A stretch of 64,000 bases of DNA from contig NZ_JACWFG010000026.1 in assembly GCF_019749295.1 (NCBI RefSeq), positions 1-64,000 of the forward strand, given 5' to 3'. This document shows, one piece after another, positions 16,172 to 25,079 of this stretch. The position numbers and the translations under genes were made by a program. The notes below the pieces were generated by a model, which had not been told where the DNA came from, did not search any database, and saw only the letters and a program-made list of their open reading frames with translations. The DNA is from Neobacillus niacini (GTDB lineage: Bacteria > Bacillota > Bacilli > Bacillales > Cytobacillaceae). How positions within the stretch are numbered: the first letter of the stretch is position 1; each line of letters starts with the position of its first letter.

Positions 16172-16942
16172 TTAATATCCCTTTCGAAAACCTTGTTGTT
16201 TCAGCATTTTTCCTACGTCTTTGTACGAGTCATTTACATAGTAAGGATCTTTATAGAAATTAGCCATACGTTTAGTCCAGGTGGATCCCCCGCTTGTCCT
16301 TCCTTTTGTTGCATCGCTATGGATTTCATTAAACTCTTTGATCTCTTCTTGGATGTTCTCTTTGTATTGGTCTTCATGTAAAATGGCTGCCTTTGGTAAT
16401 CGCGGTGTTATGTCTGGTGTTTCACTTGGATATCCAATACATAATCCTGAAACCGGAATGACATATTCAGGTAATTTCAACAGCTCAATAAATTCAAGTG
16501 GACTTCTCCGGATTCCGCCAATTGGCACTGTACCCAACCCGAGTGATTCTGCAGCTGTAATAGCACTGGATAACGAAATACCCACATCGACAGCACCAAC
16601 TAATAATAAATCTGGATTCACGGCTGCCTTAAACTCGATACCTTCCATCTCACAAGCTACCTGAATACGGTGGAAATCTGCACAAAATACTAGAAAAACC
16701 GGTGCCTCTATAATGTACTTTTGATTCCCTGCAAGCTCCGCCATTTTCTTCCTTTTCTCAGGATCTTTAATTGAAATGATCGTAACATGCTGTCCATTGA
16801 CCCATGATGGAGCTGCTTGAGCAGATTGAATAATGGTATCCAAATCATCTTTAGAAATTGGTTGATCTAAATATTTCCTGAAAGATCGGTGTGACAACAT
16901 CGTTTCAACCACTACGTTCGTTATTTTTTCCTTTGATTTCAT
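16172..16942 (-). CDS. Nitroreductase family NAD(P)H:FMN oxidoreductase
   Basis: About 256 residues of the NfsA/FRP (NfrA) flavoprotein group. FMN-binding features: the N-terminal SHRSFRKYLD, AAPSWVNGQH, the GLGTVPIGGIR loop over the flavin, and PVSGLCIGYPSE. The extended C-terminal tail with EEIKEFNEI and WTKRMANFYKDPYY is typical of the NfsA/FRP branch, which closes the NADPH site. Expected to be a homodimer reducing flavins, quinones or nitro compounds. The frame opens at ATG 16963, but AAGGA is correctly placed eight bases before ATG 16942 (MKSKEKIT). Monocistronic between two terminators. Confidence 0.88.
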   Translation of the reverse strand: MKSKEKITNVVVETMLSHRSFRKYLDQPISKDDLDTIIQSAQAAPSWVNGQHVTIISIKDPEKRKKMAELAGNQKYIIEAPVFLVFCADFHRIQVACEMEGIEFKAAVNPDLLLVGAVDVGISLSSAITAAESLGLGTVPIGGIRRSPLEFIELLKLPEYVIPVSGLCIGYPSETPDITPRLPKAAILHEDQYKENIQEEIKEFNEIHSDATKGRTSGGSTWTKRMANFYKDPYYVNDSYKDVGKMLKQQGFRKGY

Positions 16943-16983
16943 ATGTATCATCCTTGTTATCATTTTTATATTCTAACCCTATC

Positions 16984-17011
16984 AAAAAAGCTGCTCTATA
17001 GGAAGAGCAAC
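16984..17011 (-). terminator. Terminator of the polysaccharide operon
   Basis: On the minus strand GTTGCTCT/AGAGCAGC closes a 6-base loop and is followed by CTTTTTT. It lies 40 bp past the stop of the glycosyltransferase gene at 17051. Confidence 0.85.
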
Positions 17012-17050
17012 TCAATTTTGGGTTAAAACTTACTATTTATGTCTACATTA

Positions 17051-17833
17051 TTACTCGGACTGAATCATATTTCTTATAAATGCCCTTGCAGGATCATTCA
17101 TTGATCTTCGAACAGGATGCAACAAATAGCAATCCTCATTTTTTCTAACAGCCCTAATAAGTTCTAGCTTCCTATATCTTGGTATGTCACGCATCCATTT
17201 GCCAACATTCTCAGGATAAGGTTTAGCTATTACTCCTAGAGTTTTTGTTAAAGTTGCAAATAACATTTCTTCTAAAGCAAATATATCATCTTCTGTTTGT
17301 TTCATAACTCTTTTCATCTCTTCTAATTTGTGAAAGGATAGAATTTTCTTAACGAACTTCCGGCTAAATACTTGTGAACCAAAACATCTATAAAAATGAT
17401 CCATATCAAATATTGGCTGCCATAAATTCCATACCTTTTTCATTGTATGCCCTGGTGTCCATGCATCTGTTGCGATACTGAAAAGCGGAGACATATAATC
17501 AAATCCCTTCATCTCAGAGATAATAAAGTCTTCATATCCCTTTTTTGCAAAAAGAGAATCGGAATCTATATTGATTAAGTAGTCATATTCATAGCCAGTT
17601 TTTTCAAGCCATTCCATAATATTCAAAAAGAACCAACCATATGTCCTGGCATATTTCATTGGATGTGAAGTTGGACAAATCGGATAACCAAGCCCCTTAC
17701 ATAAATTATCGTCATTCCCACTTTGGAAAAAGACAATAGAAGCGTTTGGACAAAAGTAACGAATATTCTCTATTTGGTCTTGAATGACATCCCTTTTTTC
17801 ATGAACAAGGATCGCAAAGACAATTTTCTTCAT
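17051..17833 (-). CDS. Probable glycosyltransferase of the polysaccharide operon
   Basis: A 260-residue soluble protein. It starts KKIVFAILVHEKRDVIQDQIENI, like core-2/GT14-type and other GT-A transferases. It has a DxD-like metal motif in YLINIDSDSLF (about 95-105) and a conserved-looking FGSQVFSRKFVKKIL segment with TEDDIFALEEM as a possible catalytic acid region. No signal peptide. It is the last gene of the minus-strand operon, 16 bp after rfbF, and is followed by a terminator. The context with UDP-glucose dehydrogenase, epimerases and RfbF supports transfer of a modified sugar onto a surface or spore polysaccharide. Family assignment is tentative. Confidence 0.6.
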   Translation of the reverse strand: MKKIVFAILVHEKRDVIQDQIENIRYFCPNASIVFFQSGNDDNLCKGLGYPICPTSHPMKYARTYGWFFLNIMEWLEKTGYEYDYLINIDSDSLFAKKGYEDFIISEMKGFDYMSPLFSIATDAWTPGHTMKKVWNLWQPIFDMDHFYRCFGSQVFSRKFVKKILSFHKLEEMKRVMKQTEDDIFALEEMLFATLTKTLGVIAKPYPENVGKWMRDIPRYRKLELIRAVRKNEDCYLLHPVRRSMNDPARAFIRNMIQSE

Positions 17834-17849
17834 TTTTTTATCACATTCC

Positions 17850-18626
17850 CTATTTCCATATTTTCCAAGGTGCTTTATCCGATTTCCAAAGCTCCTCCAA
17901 ATACTTCTTATCGCGCATGGTATCCATTGGCTGCCAAAAACCTGAGTGTTTGTAAGCCACTAACTGACCTGCTTTTGCTAAACTTTCTAATGGCTCTTCT
18001 TCAAAAACTGCGTTGTGATTTGGAATAAAATCAAATACTTCTGGCTGAAGGATAAAAAATCCCCCGCTAATCCAACCGCCATCTCCTTTTACCTTCTCTT
18101 TAAAAGCTTCAACACTTTGGTCTTTTGCAAGCTGCAAGGCTCCAAATCTCCCTGAAGGCTGTGCTGCAGTTACTGTAGCAATTTTGCCATGGCTCTTGTG
18201 AAACTCCACTAGTTCCTGAATATTTACATCCGCCAGACCATCTCCATATGTTAACATGAAGGGTTCATTTCCTACATAGCTTCTTATTTTTCTTATCCGT
18301 TCACCCGTCATGCTTCCTAGGCCGGTTTCGGCTAAAGTAATTTTCCAGGGTTCCGTTCCGTGCACAGTATTTATCTTTTTGGTTCCTTGCTGCAAATCTA
18401 CGGTAACGTCTGATTTATGCAAATAATAATTCAAAAAATAATCCTTAATCATGTATCCCTTGTACCCCAAACAAATGATGAATTCGTTAAATCCATATGA
18501 TGAATAGATTTTCATAATATGCCAAAGAATTGGAACCTCTCCAATTTCAATCATCGGCTTTGGTTTTAAATGAGATTCTTCACTGATTCTAGTTCCAAAA
18601 CCACCAGCAAGAATGACAACCTTCAC
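17850..18626 (-). CDS. rfbF: Glucose-1-phosphate cytidylyltransferase
   Basis: A 258-residue nucleotidyltransferase making CDP-glucose from CTP and glucose-1-phosphate, the usual family length. Motifs: the signature VILAGGFGTRISEESHLKPKPM with the catalytic Lys, EIGEVPILWHIMKIYS, and the metal-binding Asp in TYGDGLADV. Further family features are KGDGGWISGGFFILQPEVF and FWQPMDTMRDKKYLEELW. The start is GTG 18626 with GAGGGG seven bases upstream. The usual next enzyme, CDP-glucose 4,6-dehydratase (RfbG), is not in the window. Either it lies elsewhere or one of the two SDR genes of the operon uses CDP-sugars. It follows a 278-bp spacer after the cupin gene, so it may have its own promoter. Confidence 0.92.
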   Translation of the reverse strand: MKVVILAGGFGTRISEESHLKPKPMIEIGEVPILWHIMKIYSSYGFNEFIICLGYKGYMIKDYFLNYYLHKSDVTVDLQQGTKKINTVHGTEPWKITLAETGLGSMTGERIRKIRSYVGNEPFMLTYGDGLADVNIQELVEFHKSHGKIATVTAAQPSGRFGALQLAKDQSVEAFKEKVKGDGGWISGGFFILQPEVFDFIPNHNAVFEEEPLESLAKAGQLVAYKHSGFWQPMDTMRDKKYLEELWKSDKAPWKIWK

Positions 18627-18904
18627 TTTTATCCCCTCTTCGCACCACTTTTATTGGATGACTTGTCCCTTCCAAAGTGTTTTTGATACTACTGTTTCCT
18701 TTTCTAATGTTCAAAAGCTTAGCACCAGTTAGAGACATTTATTAGCTCTTATCCAGCATAGCTAAGCTTTATCGTTTTTACGTGTCAATAATATATCCTC
18801 ATTTTAGAACTTAATAGCATTTTATGTTTTAACTTTTATATTGGAATGGACGAAACCCCCAACTTTTTATACTTGGGTATCTTAACTTTATCAATCTATA
18901 ACAT

Positions 18905-19309
18905 TTAAATGATTGTCATTGGGAATGTATCAGTCGCGTCTTTATTGTATTCTTTTGAAGAAATAGCAATCATAATAAAAGGTTCCTCTTCTTCATTTTT
19001 AAAGGCATGCACGACATTAGGAGGAACTTTGAGAATAACATTATTGCTGGCTGACAGGATCATTTCCTCAAAGGCCCCTGTTTCCAAATTCTTTAATGCC
19101 ACTTTTGCCTTACCACTTATTACTGAAAAATATTCTAGTGTTTCTTTATGATAATGATTTCCCCGGACGCTTCCCTGATTAGATAATAGAACATAAATCT
19201 CTTCGATTTTTTCATCTTCATTTAGTTGACTAATCATTAACAACTTCTTAAGACTGCCGCGCATATCCTCATAAGGTTTAATGTGAATTAACTCAAACCA
19301 ATTTTCCAT
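18905..19309 (-). CDS. Cupin of the sugar 3,4-ketoisomerase/CapF-C-terminal type
   Basis: A 134-residue single cupin. The metal-binding motifs are visible: GNHYHKETLEYFSVISGKA (two His, Glu) and PPNVVHAFKN (third His). The layout matches WxcM/FdtA-like sugar ketoisomerases and the cupin domain of CapF, which act on nucleotide-linked 4-keto sugars; it could isomerise or epimerise an intermediate of this operon. AAAGGA is well placed before ATG 19309. It lies 28 bp downstream of UDP-glucose dehydrogenase and is translationally in the same operon. The substrate cannot be deduced. Confidence 0.75.
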   Translation of the reverse strand: MENWFELIHIKPYEDMRGSLKKLLMISQLNEDEKIEEIYVLLSNQGSVRGNHYHKETLEYFSVISGKAKVALKNLETGAFEEMILSASNNVILKVPPNVVHAFKNEEEEPFIMIAISSKEYNKDATDTFPMTII

Positions 19310-19337
19310 AGTATCAATCCTTTATTTATAGTAATTT

Positions 19338-20693
19338 CTAAGTAAGGCCAACTCCGATATATTGAACACCCGCAGCTTCATAGGATGACTTATCGAACAC
19401 CCTTCGGCCATCAACTAAAATTGGTTCTTTCATTAATTCCTTGAATTCCTGAGGAGATATGTTGATATAATCTGGCCACGGAGTAACAAGTATTGCAGCT
19501 TCGGCATCTTTAAGGGCATTTTTGTAATCAACAGAGTACGTGAGGGAATCATTTTGGGGGATGTGCTTTTTGGTATTATCAATAGCTATTGGGTCAACAC
19601 CGATTACCTTTGCCCTTTTTGCTAAGAGTCCTTTAATGATTGCAAGGCTGGGCGACTCCCGAATATCGTCGGTTTCTGGTTTGAATGAGAGTCCTAAAAC
19701 CACTATTTTCTTATTTTCTAAGGTACCGAGAATACTATGCAGTCTTTCAATAAGCCTGTAGGGTTGAGCTTCGTTTATTTCTAACGTGGCTTGAATCATA
19801 GATGGCGAATAACCCATCTCTTTACTAAACGCAGAAAGTGCTTGAACATCTTTGGGGAAGCAACTGCCCCCGAAGCCGCAACCAGCTCTTAAATAACTGA
19901 TCATTCCTGGGTTTATTAATTGATTATTCACTCTTGGATTGAACCTTTTATCTAAGGTTACTCCTTCTAAAACTTCTTTCACATCAACACAGCTAACCTT
20001 TTCACAAATTACTGAGACTTCGTTGGAATAGGATATTAGCGTTGCAAGAAGTGCATTCGCCGTATATTTAATCATTTCAGCGGTTCTTAGATTTACATTT
20101 ATGATTGGTGCATCAAAAAAATCCTGATAAACTTTCTTCATCGTTTCAAAGCTTTCTTGATCATAAGACCCAATCACAATTCTGTCAGGGAACATAAAAT
20201 CTTCAACGGCCTTTCCTTCTCTTAAAAACTCAGGATTCATGGCCAGCCCGAAATCACCTGCTTTTTTCCCACTTGTATTTTCTAAGATGGTTTTAACCAG
20301 AGAATCTGTGGTTGTAGGAATGACAGTGCTTTTTACACATATAACATGGTATGCTTTTTTTTCATTTAATACATTTCCAATCTCTTGTGCAGCGGATTCA
20401 ATATAACTTAAATCAATCTTTCCATCTCCAAAAGGAGTTCCCACAGAGATAATCGAAATATCTGTATTCATAACTGCACTTTTCAAATCCGTTGTCGCAG
20501 CTAAGTTCCCTTTTTCAATAACCTTACATAACAGGTCTTCCAGCCCTGGCTCATAGATAGGTGACATCTTGTTGTTAATCTTATTTACTATCTCAGATTG
20601 CTTATCAATACAGATTACTTGGTGACCTTTTGAAGCAAGACAAACTCCTGTTACAAGACCTACGTACCCTGTTCCAATCACTGAAATTTTCAT
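19338..20693 (-). CDS. UDP-glucose 6-dehydrogenase
   Basis: A 451-residue NAD-dependent four-electron oxidase producing UDP-glucuronate. N-terminal Rossmann motif GTGYVGLVTG, then CVKSTVIP, EFLREGKAVEDFMFPDRIVIG, the dimer helix with EMIKYTANALLA, and the catalytic Cys loop GCGFGGSCFPKD. The C-terminal domain has GLSFKPETDDIRESPS and the closing VDGRRVF. All catalytic residues are present. Its ATG overlaps the stop of the upstream UXS-like gene by four bases (ATGA), showing translational coupling. Together they would make UDP-glucuronate and probably UDP-xylose or a related sugar. Homologues in B. subtilis are TuaD, Ugd and YtcA; YtcA is the spore-coat-linked one. Confidence 0.93.
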   Translation of the reverse strand: MKISVIGTGYVGLVTGVCLASKGHQVICIDKQSEIVNKINNKMSPIYEPGLEDLLCKVIEKGNLAATTDLKSAVMNTDISIISVGTPFGDGKIDLSYIESAAQEIGNVLNEKKAYHVICVKSTVIPTTTDSLVKTILENTSGKKAGDFGLAMNPEFLREGKAVEDFMFPDRIVIGSYDQESFETMKKVYQDFFDAPIINVNLRTAEMIKYTANALLATLISYSNEVSVICEKVSCVDVKEVLEGVTLDKRFNPRVNNQLINPGMISYLRAGCGFGGSCFPKDVQALSAFSKEMGYSPSMIQATLEINEAQPYRLIERLHSILGTLENKKIVVLGLSFKPETDDIRESPSLAIIKGLLAKRAKVIGVDPIAIDNTKKHIPQNDSLTYSVDYKNALKDAEAAILVTPWPDYINISPQEFKELMKEPILVDGRRVFDKSSYEAAGVQYIGVGLT

Positions 20694-21766
20694 TGTTCAT
20701 TTTCTCCCATGTAAACTTCTATATACCAATCTTTTAGTCTGACAAGCCCGTTCTCTAAATTCACCGTTGGTACAAATCCTAGCAGTTTTTTTGCCTTGCT
20801 TAAATCCGGACATCTCCGCTGAGGGTTATCGATCAGATACTTATCATCGTCACTTTGCTTATACTCAATTTCGACCCCGCCAACCAATTTTCCAATTAGT
20901 TTTGATAGATCTAACATTGATATTTCTATTTCATCATTCCCAATGTTAAAAGCTTCACCGTCATGTTCGGAGAGAAGAGCTAACATGAACCCTTTAATCG
21001 CATCAGCTATATAACAAAAGCTTCTTGTTGGTTTCCCATTGCTTAACAAGGATATTTTCTTATGATGTAAGGCGTCATTAAAAAAGTCTGGAATAACCCG
21101 TTTATCATCGATTCTTAGCCCCGGTCCAAATACGTTAAACGGTCTTACTACTTTCACAGGCACCCCGTATTGCTGATAGTAATTTACACAAAGTGTTTCA
21201 CCAAGTCTTTTAGACTCATCATAACAAGCTCTTGGTCCGGTACAAGAAACATTCCCATTATAGGTCTCAGGTGTTGGAATGAATTCAGGAGCAGGATTAC
21301 CGTAAATTTCACTTGTCGAAAAAAACAGGAAACTTTTCACTCCTTGGTTTTTGGCGAAATCTAACAGATTCTTTAATCCCAATACGTTCGTTTCAATCGT
21401 TTCAATAGGGTATTGTCTATAAAAGGTTGGGGAGGCGATACTGGCTGCATGAATAATAAAATCGACTTTCTTATCTAATTTCAAAGGAAGGACAATATCT
21501 TGGTTAATAATTTCAAAGTATTGATTATTTTGAAGGTGATGGATTCTTTGAGGGGCTGCAGAAATATAATTTTCAATACAAATTACATGACATGGTGCCT
21601 CAAAGAGATTTTTATTACAATAATCAATTAAATCAAGGAAGTATCCTCCAAGAAACCCTCCCCCTCCACTGATTAGGAGGGTAGATGCCTCAAGACTTTT
21701 TAACTTCTTCCCCAATTCATTACTAATGGACTTAATATCTTCCTTAATAACATTACTCAGTGTCAT
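20690..21766 (-). CDS. UDP-glucuronate decarboxylase-like SDR
   Basis: About 358 residues, an extended SDR. A 30-residue leader precedes the Rossmann loop ISGGGGFLGGYFLD. Then come IHAASIASP, the catalytic FFSTSEIYG, and the Tyr-x3-Lys in RACYDESKRLGETL, a string typical of UDP-xylose synthases. VVRPFNVFGPGLR and RRCPDLSKAKKLLGF near the end are also typical of that group. Coupled to UDP-glucose dehydrogenase, it would decarboxylate UDP-glucuronate to UDP-xylose or a 4-keto pentose. The longest frame begins at GTG 21778, but GAGGTGA is eight bases before ATG 21766, so that start is used. It overlaps its upstream neighbour's stop region closely. Confidence 0.8.
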   Translation of the reverse strand: MTLSNVIKEDIKSISNELGKKLKSLEASTLLISGGGGFLGGYFLDLIDYCNKNLFEAPCHVICIENYISAAPQRIHHLQNNQYFEIINQDIVLPLKLDKKVDFIIHAASIASPTFYRQYPIETIETNVLGLKNLLDFAKNQGVKSFLFFSTSEIYGNPAPEFIPTPETYNGNVSCTGPRACYDESKRLGETLCVNYYQQYGVPVKVVRPFNVFGPGLRIDDKRVIPDFFNDALHHKKISLLSNGKPTRSFCYIADAIKGFMLALLSEHDGEAFNIGNDEIEISMLDLSKLIGKLVGGVEIEYKQSDDDKYLIDNPQRRCPDLSKAKKLLGFVPTVNLENGLVRLKDWYIEVYMGENEQ

Positions 21767-21774
21767 AACACGGA

Positions 21775-22740
21775 TCACCTCGTTGTTCCTATAAATTTAT
21801 GTTTATTCTGCTTATACCAAGTTATTGTTTTGGCAATCCCTTCTTGGAGACTAATCTTTGGCTCCCACTTTATATGATTCCGAATCTTTGATATATCCGG
21901 TTGTTGTCTCCATACTTCATTTTCTCTATAAGGCAGTGCCCCATAGTTTGGCAGTTTGCTTGAGGGCATCTCATTATTAATCATATCTACGAAATATTTC
22001 AGTTTGTGAATATCACCACTTGCAATATTATAGATTCCATTTTTCGTGGCATTATTTTGAGATGCTAAAACAAATCCGTCAACGACATTTTCAATATAAC
22101 AATAATCCCGATATTGTTCACAAGGAGTCAAATTCACTTGTTTGTCCTCTAGCATGGATAAAATTATATAGGGAAAGAACTTGTGGGAGCCTTCTTTTTC
22201 ACCAAAAACACCAAATGGTCTTAGTGTGACTAAATCAATATCATAGTTAACTGCCATTTGGTGGGCAATGATGGTGGCTGACGCTTTTGTACTTCCATAA
22301 ATACTGTCTGGCTCTAATAAAGCGTCCTCCTGAATAATCTTCTGTTTATTGCCATACTCCATACAAGTACCTACATTAATAAACTTTTTACATCCGATAT
22401 TTTTCAGTGAATGAATCAAATTCATGGTTCCAAAAATATTGGCCTGTGCAGCCTCAAAAAAGTCCTTTTGTCTTCCATCGACGCCATATGCACCACAGTG
22501 GAAGATATAGTCTGGCTTTATTTGCATCACGGTTTTGGATAGTAAATCCAAATTCCTTAGATCTGTTTTATAAATGTCTATATTCTTTTGAAATTCATCC
22601 AGTCTCCATAAGTCGGAGGACTCCCTAACAATAACAGATACTTCTGCCTTTTCTTTTACCAATCTTTCAACCACATGGGATCCTATGAAACCATTTGCCC
22701 CTGTTATTAAAACCCTTTGGTTATTAAAATTTGTTTCCAT
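21775..22740 (-). CDS. NAD-dependent epimerase/reductase, first gene of polysaccharide operon
   Basis: About 321 residues, an extended SDR. Rossmann motif LITGANGFIGSHVVE, then FHCGAYGVDGRQ, the catalytic NVGTCMEYG and YGSTKASATIIA (Tyr-x3-Lys), and RPFGVFGEKEGSHKFFPY. The last is found in reductases and epimerases of deoxy-sugar pathways such as RfbJ-type CDP-abequose synthases. With rfbF in the same operon, a CDP-sugar substrate is possible. ATG 22740 is chosen because GGAGG lies five bases upstream; the alternative ATG 22752 lacks a site. A sigma-K-type promoter lies 22 bp upstream, giving a very short leader. Confidence 0.75.
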   Translation of the reverse strand: METNFNNQRVLITGANGFIGSHVVERLVKEKAEVSVIVRESSDLWRLDEFQKNIDIYKTDLRNLDLLSKTVMQIKPDYIFHCGAYGVDGRQKDFFEAAQANIFGTMNLIHSLKNIGCKKFINVGTCMEYGNKQKIIQEDALLEPDSIYGSTKASATIIAHQMAVNYDIDLVTLRPFGVFGEKEGSHKFFPYIILSMLEDKQVNLTPCEQYRDYCYIENVVDGFVLASQNNATKNGIYNIASGDIHKLKYFVDMINNEMPSSKLPNYGALPYRENEVWRQQPDISKIRNHIKWEPKISLQEGIAKTITWYKQNKHKFIGTTR

Positions 22741-22761
22741 CTTAACCTCCATACCAAGGCA

Positions 22762-22790
22762 TATTCTATGTCCAAGGCATATATTTTTGT
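22762..22790 (-). promoter_or_regulatory. Candidate sigma-K promoter of the polysaccharide operon
   Basis: On the minus strand: ACA (22790-22788), 17 bases, then CATAGAATA (22770-22762). The -10 is an exact match to the sigma-K consensus CATANNNTA, and the -35 fits its minimal AC element. Transcription would begin near 22755, about 15 bases before the start codon, leaving just room for GGAGG. An 11-bp direct repeat ATATGCCTTGG flanks the -10. Confidence 0.55.
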
Positions 22791-22984
22791 CTTACGTACC
22801 TCTAACCACTTGAAGGTTCTGTATCTGAATAACAAAAGCTCTATTGCTCTTACAGTGCTTATTCTGGATTTAGCTTTATCCACTAGACAGGCATTATATG
22901 TTTATGCAGTAGAAATATATATGACATTACTAATTTACCAATCTACAGAAAATAGGTACATGTTTATGAGGTAACGTGTACAGT

Positions 22985-24793
22985 TCACAAGAAAATAAGT
23001 GATGCACTAATTTCATTAATGTGGTTCTGGTCTGCCCACAGAATAAAGTAATTATATTTTGTTCCTTCTATTAAAACCGGCGTCGGATACCGAACAATTA
23101 ATGCTGCTTGGTTTCTCATTTCTATCGGCTGGTCTTGGGAAGGATAAATGAAGCAGGCTGGCTGGGAATGAATTTGTGTGTGTTGGATGCGCGGCTGGGT
23201 GCCGTAAGGATTTAGTTGGTGGAATGCTTCATTCTTGCAAACGACATCTATGGATTGGTCAGAGAGAATAGCTGAAATCTGGAAAAAGCCATCATCCCCT
23301 TCGTATCTTTCTTCGTTAACTCGCTGCCAATGCGATGGGTATTGGAATTGTACTTTATATAAAGTGTTGGTATAGGTTCTGTTGTGTGATGAGATTGGTA
23401 ACGGTGACCATTGCAATGAGGTAATCGTTCCACCATCTACTAATCGAATGGGAACAGGATGGGTTACATCAAGCAGCCAGATTTCGCTCGATCCACCTTG
23501 TGCGTTACAGCCTGAAAGATAAGCAATCTTCTTGCTGTCAGGCGACCAAGTCACTGGTGTGGCAAAGCAATTTGAAATGGCTTTGGTTTGGTCGTTCATC
23601 CCTTGTTTTCCCGTTGTTCTTATCAATGAGAAATTGTTTTCAAAAGCGGTTGCACTATAGGCGATGGCAGCAGAATTGGGTGACCAGGCTGGAAAGAAAT
23701 TTTTCGCTAATGGTCCGCCCTCTATTTCATATACATTTCCATTTGAAAGATTTACGGTATAAATAATGGAAATGCTAGCACCCGGGGTTGTATATAATGC
23801 AAATGTTCCATCAGGTGATAGACGAACATTGTTAAGCCTTCCGCCTGTATTTCGGGTGATTTGTACTTTATCCGTTCCATCCGTTTTTATCCGGTAAAGC
23901 TGGCTAATACCCGCTGCATCACCCGCTTGAAAAAGGATTTCTTCACCGCTCGGAAACCATTGTGCATCCGTTGCAGCTGGCTGATTAATCAATTGAGCTC
24001 GATGGGCAGACACATTGTAAAGAACCATCCCGTTTTGTTTAGAATAAACAAGTTCTTGGCTACTTGGAGACCAATCTATAAAAACACCCAGCCCATCTGA
24101 AAACTGATCAATCTGAGCAACATTATTTTCAGCTAAGTTCACAACGTTTAGGATTCCATTTTTTCCAACAAAAGCGATTTTGGTGTTATCCGGTGACCAG
24201 AACGGTGTCGAATAGGATTCACCAAGACCGGTGGTTATTTGCTGGTTCACACCATTATTAGGATTATAGAGCCATATATCATAACTCCCCGTTCTGTTCG
24301 ATGTATAAGCAATCAATCCGTTGCCACCAGGGGGAGCGTACGGAATAATCAGCTTCTGTCCTGGAAAAATGTTGGTAGAGGAAAGGTTATTTACCTCCAT
24401 AATTAGCTCGTAATGAATATGCCCTCCTATTTTCACATTAAAGCGACTGGCTATCTGGAATAGTGTATCACCTGTTTGAACCACATAATATGGGACACCA
24501 GGTGGGACCTTTAGCAGCTGTCCAACCTGAATGATATAGGGGTGCTGAAGTTGATTCGCCTGTATGATGACGGATGGTGGAATCCCAAAATTTCGAGCAA
24601 TTTTATAAACAGTATCTCCTGGATTCACGCGAATGACATCTACGCCAGGTGGTACGGAAAGCTGTTGCCCAACAAAGATTGTATTGGGTGATGCAAGATT
24701 ATTTGCTGCAATCAACGACTCCGTTGGAAGTCCCCAGCGTCTAGCAATCTGATAAAGTGTATCACCTTGGCGTACGGTATAAAATAGTTGCAT
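22985..24793 (-). CDS. Triple-LysM protein with TolB-like beta-propeller
   Basis: About 602 residues without a signal peptide. Three LysM domains come first, at about 4-50, 54-98 and 100-155 (YTVRQGDTLYQIARRWGL, VNPGDTVYKIARNFGI, VQTGDTLFQIASRFNV); the third carries an insertion. A WD40/TolB-like propeller follows (about 165-470), with repeated WSPDNTKIAF/WSPNSAAIAY blades, then a unique C-terminal domain of about 130 residues. Leaderless LysM proteins such as SafA and YaaH are typical of the spore coat and cortex, so assembly on the forespore is likely. ATG 24793 follows AGGAGG at seven bases; the longer frame is discarded. Its neighbour is the polysaccharide operon, downstream on the same strand. 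Confidence 0.8.
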   Translation of the reverse strand: MQLFYTVRQGDTLYQIARRWGLPTESLIAANNLASPNTIFVGQQLSVPPGVDVIRVNPGDTVYKIARNFGIPPSVIIQANQLQHPYIIQVGQLLKVPPGVPYYVVQTGDTLFQIASRFNVKIGGHIHYELIMEVNNLSSTNIFPGQKLIIPYAPPGGNGLIAYTSNRTGSYDIWLYNPNNGVNQQITTGLGESYSTPFWSPDNTKIAFVGKNGILNVVNLAENNVAQIDQFSDGLGVFIDWSPSSQELVYSKQNGMVLYNVSAHRAQLINQPAATDAQWFPSGEEILFQAGDAAGISQLYRIKTDGTDKVQITRNTGGRLNNVRLSPDGTFALYTTPGASISIIYTVNLSNGNVYEIEGGPLAKNFFPAWSPNSAAIAYSATAFENNFSLIRTTGKQGMNDQTKAISNCFATPVTWSPDSKKIAYLSGCNAQGGSSEIWLLDVTHPVPIRLVDGGTITSLQWSPLPISSHNRTYTNTLYKVQFQYPSHWQRVNEERYEGDDGFFQISAILSDQSIDVVCKNEAFHQLNPYGTQPRIQHTQIHSQPACFIYPSQDQPIEMRNQAALIVRYPTPVLIEGTKYNYFILWADQNHINEISASLIFL

Positions 24794-25010
24794 AAACAAA
24801 CCTCCTATCTGTTCGTTTTTGTTTTGATAAAAAATCTTACAATCTGGTATTACCAAACCTCCTGTATTCCCTCAATGAATCCCTGACTGTACAAATAAAG
24901 AATAGGCATTCATCCTCATGCCTATATGCTATTCAATAACACATATAGAGTTTCGTTTATTGAATAACAATTGCATGAAAAATAACATGGCAGGGATACC
25001 TTTTCTCAAC

Positions 25011-25042
25011 AAAAAAGCGTTAATCCTTCTTGGACAAACGCT
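25011..25042 (-). terminator. Rho-independent terminator
   Basis: AGCGTT...AACGCT with an inner GTCC/GGAT pairing, followed on the minus strand by TTTTTTG. It ends the GNAT gene at 25080. Confidence 0.7.
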
Positions 25043-25079
25043 CTTGCAAAAAATTTCCTATTCATGAAGAACCCTTCAA

